From an uncultured Gemmatimonadota bacterium (GTDB lineage: Bacteria > Gemmatimonadota > Gemmatimonadetes > Gemmatimonadales > Gemmatimonadaceae), in assembly GCA_903906325.1 (NCBI GenBank), contig CAIVJV010000234.1, positions 1 through 15,985 of the forward strand: a stretch of 15,985 nt of DNA, read 5' to 3'. Position 1 is the first letter of the stretch; each line of letters begins with the position of its first letter. Positions 15,299 to 15,985 of this stretch are shown here, piece by piece. The position numbers and the translations under genes were made by a program. The notes beneath the pieces are model-generated. The model made no database searches. It had not been told where the DNA came from and saw only the letters and a program-made list of their open reading frames with translations.

Positions 15299-15963
15299 TG
15301 CGCCTCTACCTCGCCACCGTCGATCCCGACCAGATCCGCTGGGCGCTGCAGAGCGGCCTGATCGACGGCGTCGTCGCGACGCCGCGCGTGCTCGCCGAGG
15401 AGGTCCCGCAGGCCGACCCCCTCGAGATCCTCACGGAGCTCGCCGCGCTCGCCCCGGTGCCGATCTTCGCGAGCGTCGGGGCCCTGACCCCGACGGAGAT
15501 CATCCGCGGGGCGCGCGCCCTCCGCCGTGTGTCGGAGCAGGTCATCGTCGCCATCCCGTTCGTCGAGGACGCGCTCCCGGCCTTCCGTCGCCTGAGCCGC
15601 GACGGGGTCCGCTGCGCCGCGACCTTCGTGCATTCCGCCGCCCAGGGGCTCCTCGCGGCCAAGGCCGGCGCGGCGCACGTGGTCGTCCCCGTCGATGCGC
15701 TCGACGCCATCGACCACCCTGGGGAGTCGGTCCTCGTCCCCTTGCGGGCGATGCTCGACCGGGCCTCGGTGGAGTGCGATCTCGTCGCCGCGGGTCCGAC
15801 CACCGCGCTCCGTCTGAGCGCGATGGGGGCCGCGGGCGCGGACGCCGCGGTGCTCACCCCCGAGACGCTGCGCACCCTGGTGAACCATCCCCTCACCGAT
15901 CGGGCCGTGGATCGCTTCCTCGTGGACGTGGCCCGACGGGCCCGACCCCGGCGGGCGCGATGA
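15298..15963 (+). CDS. Transaldolase/FSA-fold protein lacking the catalytic residues
   Basis: A 221-residue protein that aligns almost without gaps to fructose-6-phosphate aldolase/TalC proteins: MRLYLATVDPDQIR for the first strand, DGVVATP at 23-29, VIVAIP at 82-87, ATFVHSAAQGLLAAKAGA at 108-125 and a C-terminal VDRFLVDV helix. The catalytic residues are changed: Asp6 to Ala, Asn28 to Thr, and the Schiff-base Lys85 to Ala (numbering identical to E. coli FSA). The Tyr131 equivalent also appears to be non-Tyr. Normal aldol chemistry by a Schiff base is thus not expected. The reading frame is intact, high-GC codon use matches its neighbours, and the gene is tightly coupled to truA and to the next gene, so it looks like a maintained pseudoenzyme or a protein with a new role, not a decayed gene. 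Automatic annotation would probably call it transaldolase. Confidence 0.85.
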   Translation: MRLYLATVDPDQIRWALQSGLIDGVVATPRVLAEEVPQADPLEILTELAALAPVPIFASVGALTPTEIIRGARALRRVSEQVIVAIPFVEDALPAFRRLSRDGVRCAATFVHSAAQGLLAAKAGAAHVVVPVDALDAIDHPGESVLVPLRAMLDRASVECDLVAAGPTTALRLSAMGAAGADAAVLTPETLRTLVNHPLTDRAVDRFLVDVARRARPRRAR

Positions 15964-15985
15964 TCCAGCGGTCGCTGTGGCGCCG
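15960..15985 (+). CDS. Start of a further gene (partial), product unknown
   Basis: An ATG at 15960 makes an ATGA overlap with the stop of the transaldolase-like gene, the same junction type used all through this window. The visible residues are MIQRSLWR, a basic N-terminus that could precede a signal or membrane anchor. Only eight full codons are present, so nothing can be said about function. Confidence 0.5.

Overview
The window is high-GC DNA (about 70% by eye) with very tight gene packing. Most neighbouring genes share an ATGA or GTGA stop/start overlap. The gene set and protein style would fit Gemmatimonadota or a similar free-living, cobalamin-using lineage. That placement is an impression from the proteins, not a demonstrated assignment.

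Region 1 (about 11476 down to 1, minus strand) is one continuous array of twelve genes: a VanZ-like membrane protein, aspartyl-tRNA synthetase, a PhoH-like ATPase, YbeY, two CNNM/CorC-type DUF21-CBS proteins, a MeaB/MeaI-type G-protein chaperone, the large subunit of a B12-dependent acyl-CoA mutase, a SAM methyltransferase, the small (B12-binding) mutase subunit, an acyl-CoA carboxylase carboxyltransferase subunit, and the start of a saccharopine-dehydrogenase-like reductase. Upstream genes serve translation and rRNA maturation (phoH-ybeY-corC is a familiar cluster). Downstream genes form an acyl-CoA module. The mutase is the notable point: its substrate-specificity residues are Phe93 and Gln211, the isobutyryl-CoA mutase pair, not the Tyr/Arg pair of methylmalonyl-CoA mutase. 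The neighbouring carboxyltransferase resembles the methylcrotonyl-CoA class more than propionyl-CoA carboxylase. The module therefore looks like branched-chain acyl-CoA metabolism rather than the standard propionate route.

Region 2 (11477-13624) has rlmN on the plus strand, probably leaderless, facing a minus-strand pair: a YqeK-like HD phosphohydrolase and a small membrane-anchored LytR_C protein. The rlmN and LytR_C genes overlap tail to tail by 72 bp with no room for terminators between them.

Region 3 (13625-15985, plus strand) carries lexA with its own promoter and a cluster of CTTCGG repeats, a strong hairpin terminator, and then a second unit: a probably leaderless truA, a transaldolase-fold protein that has lost the catalytic Asp, Asn and Lys (a likely pseudoenzyme), and the first codons of a further gene.

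No rRNA, tRNA, CRISPR array, insertion sequence or prophage gene was seen. No gap longer than about 155 bases lacks a gene.
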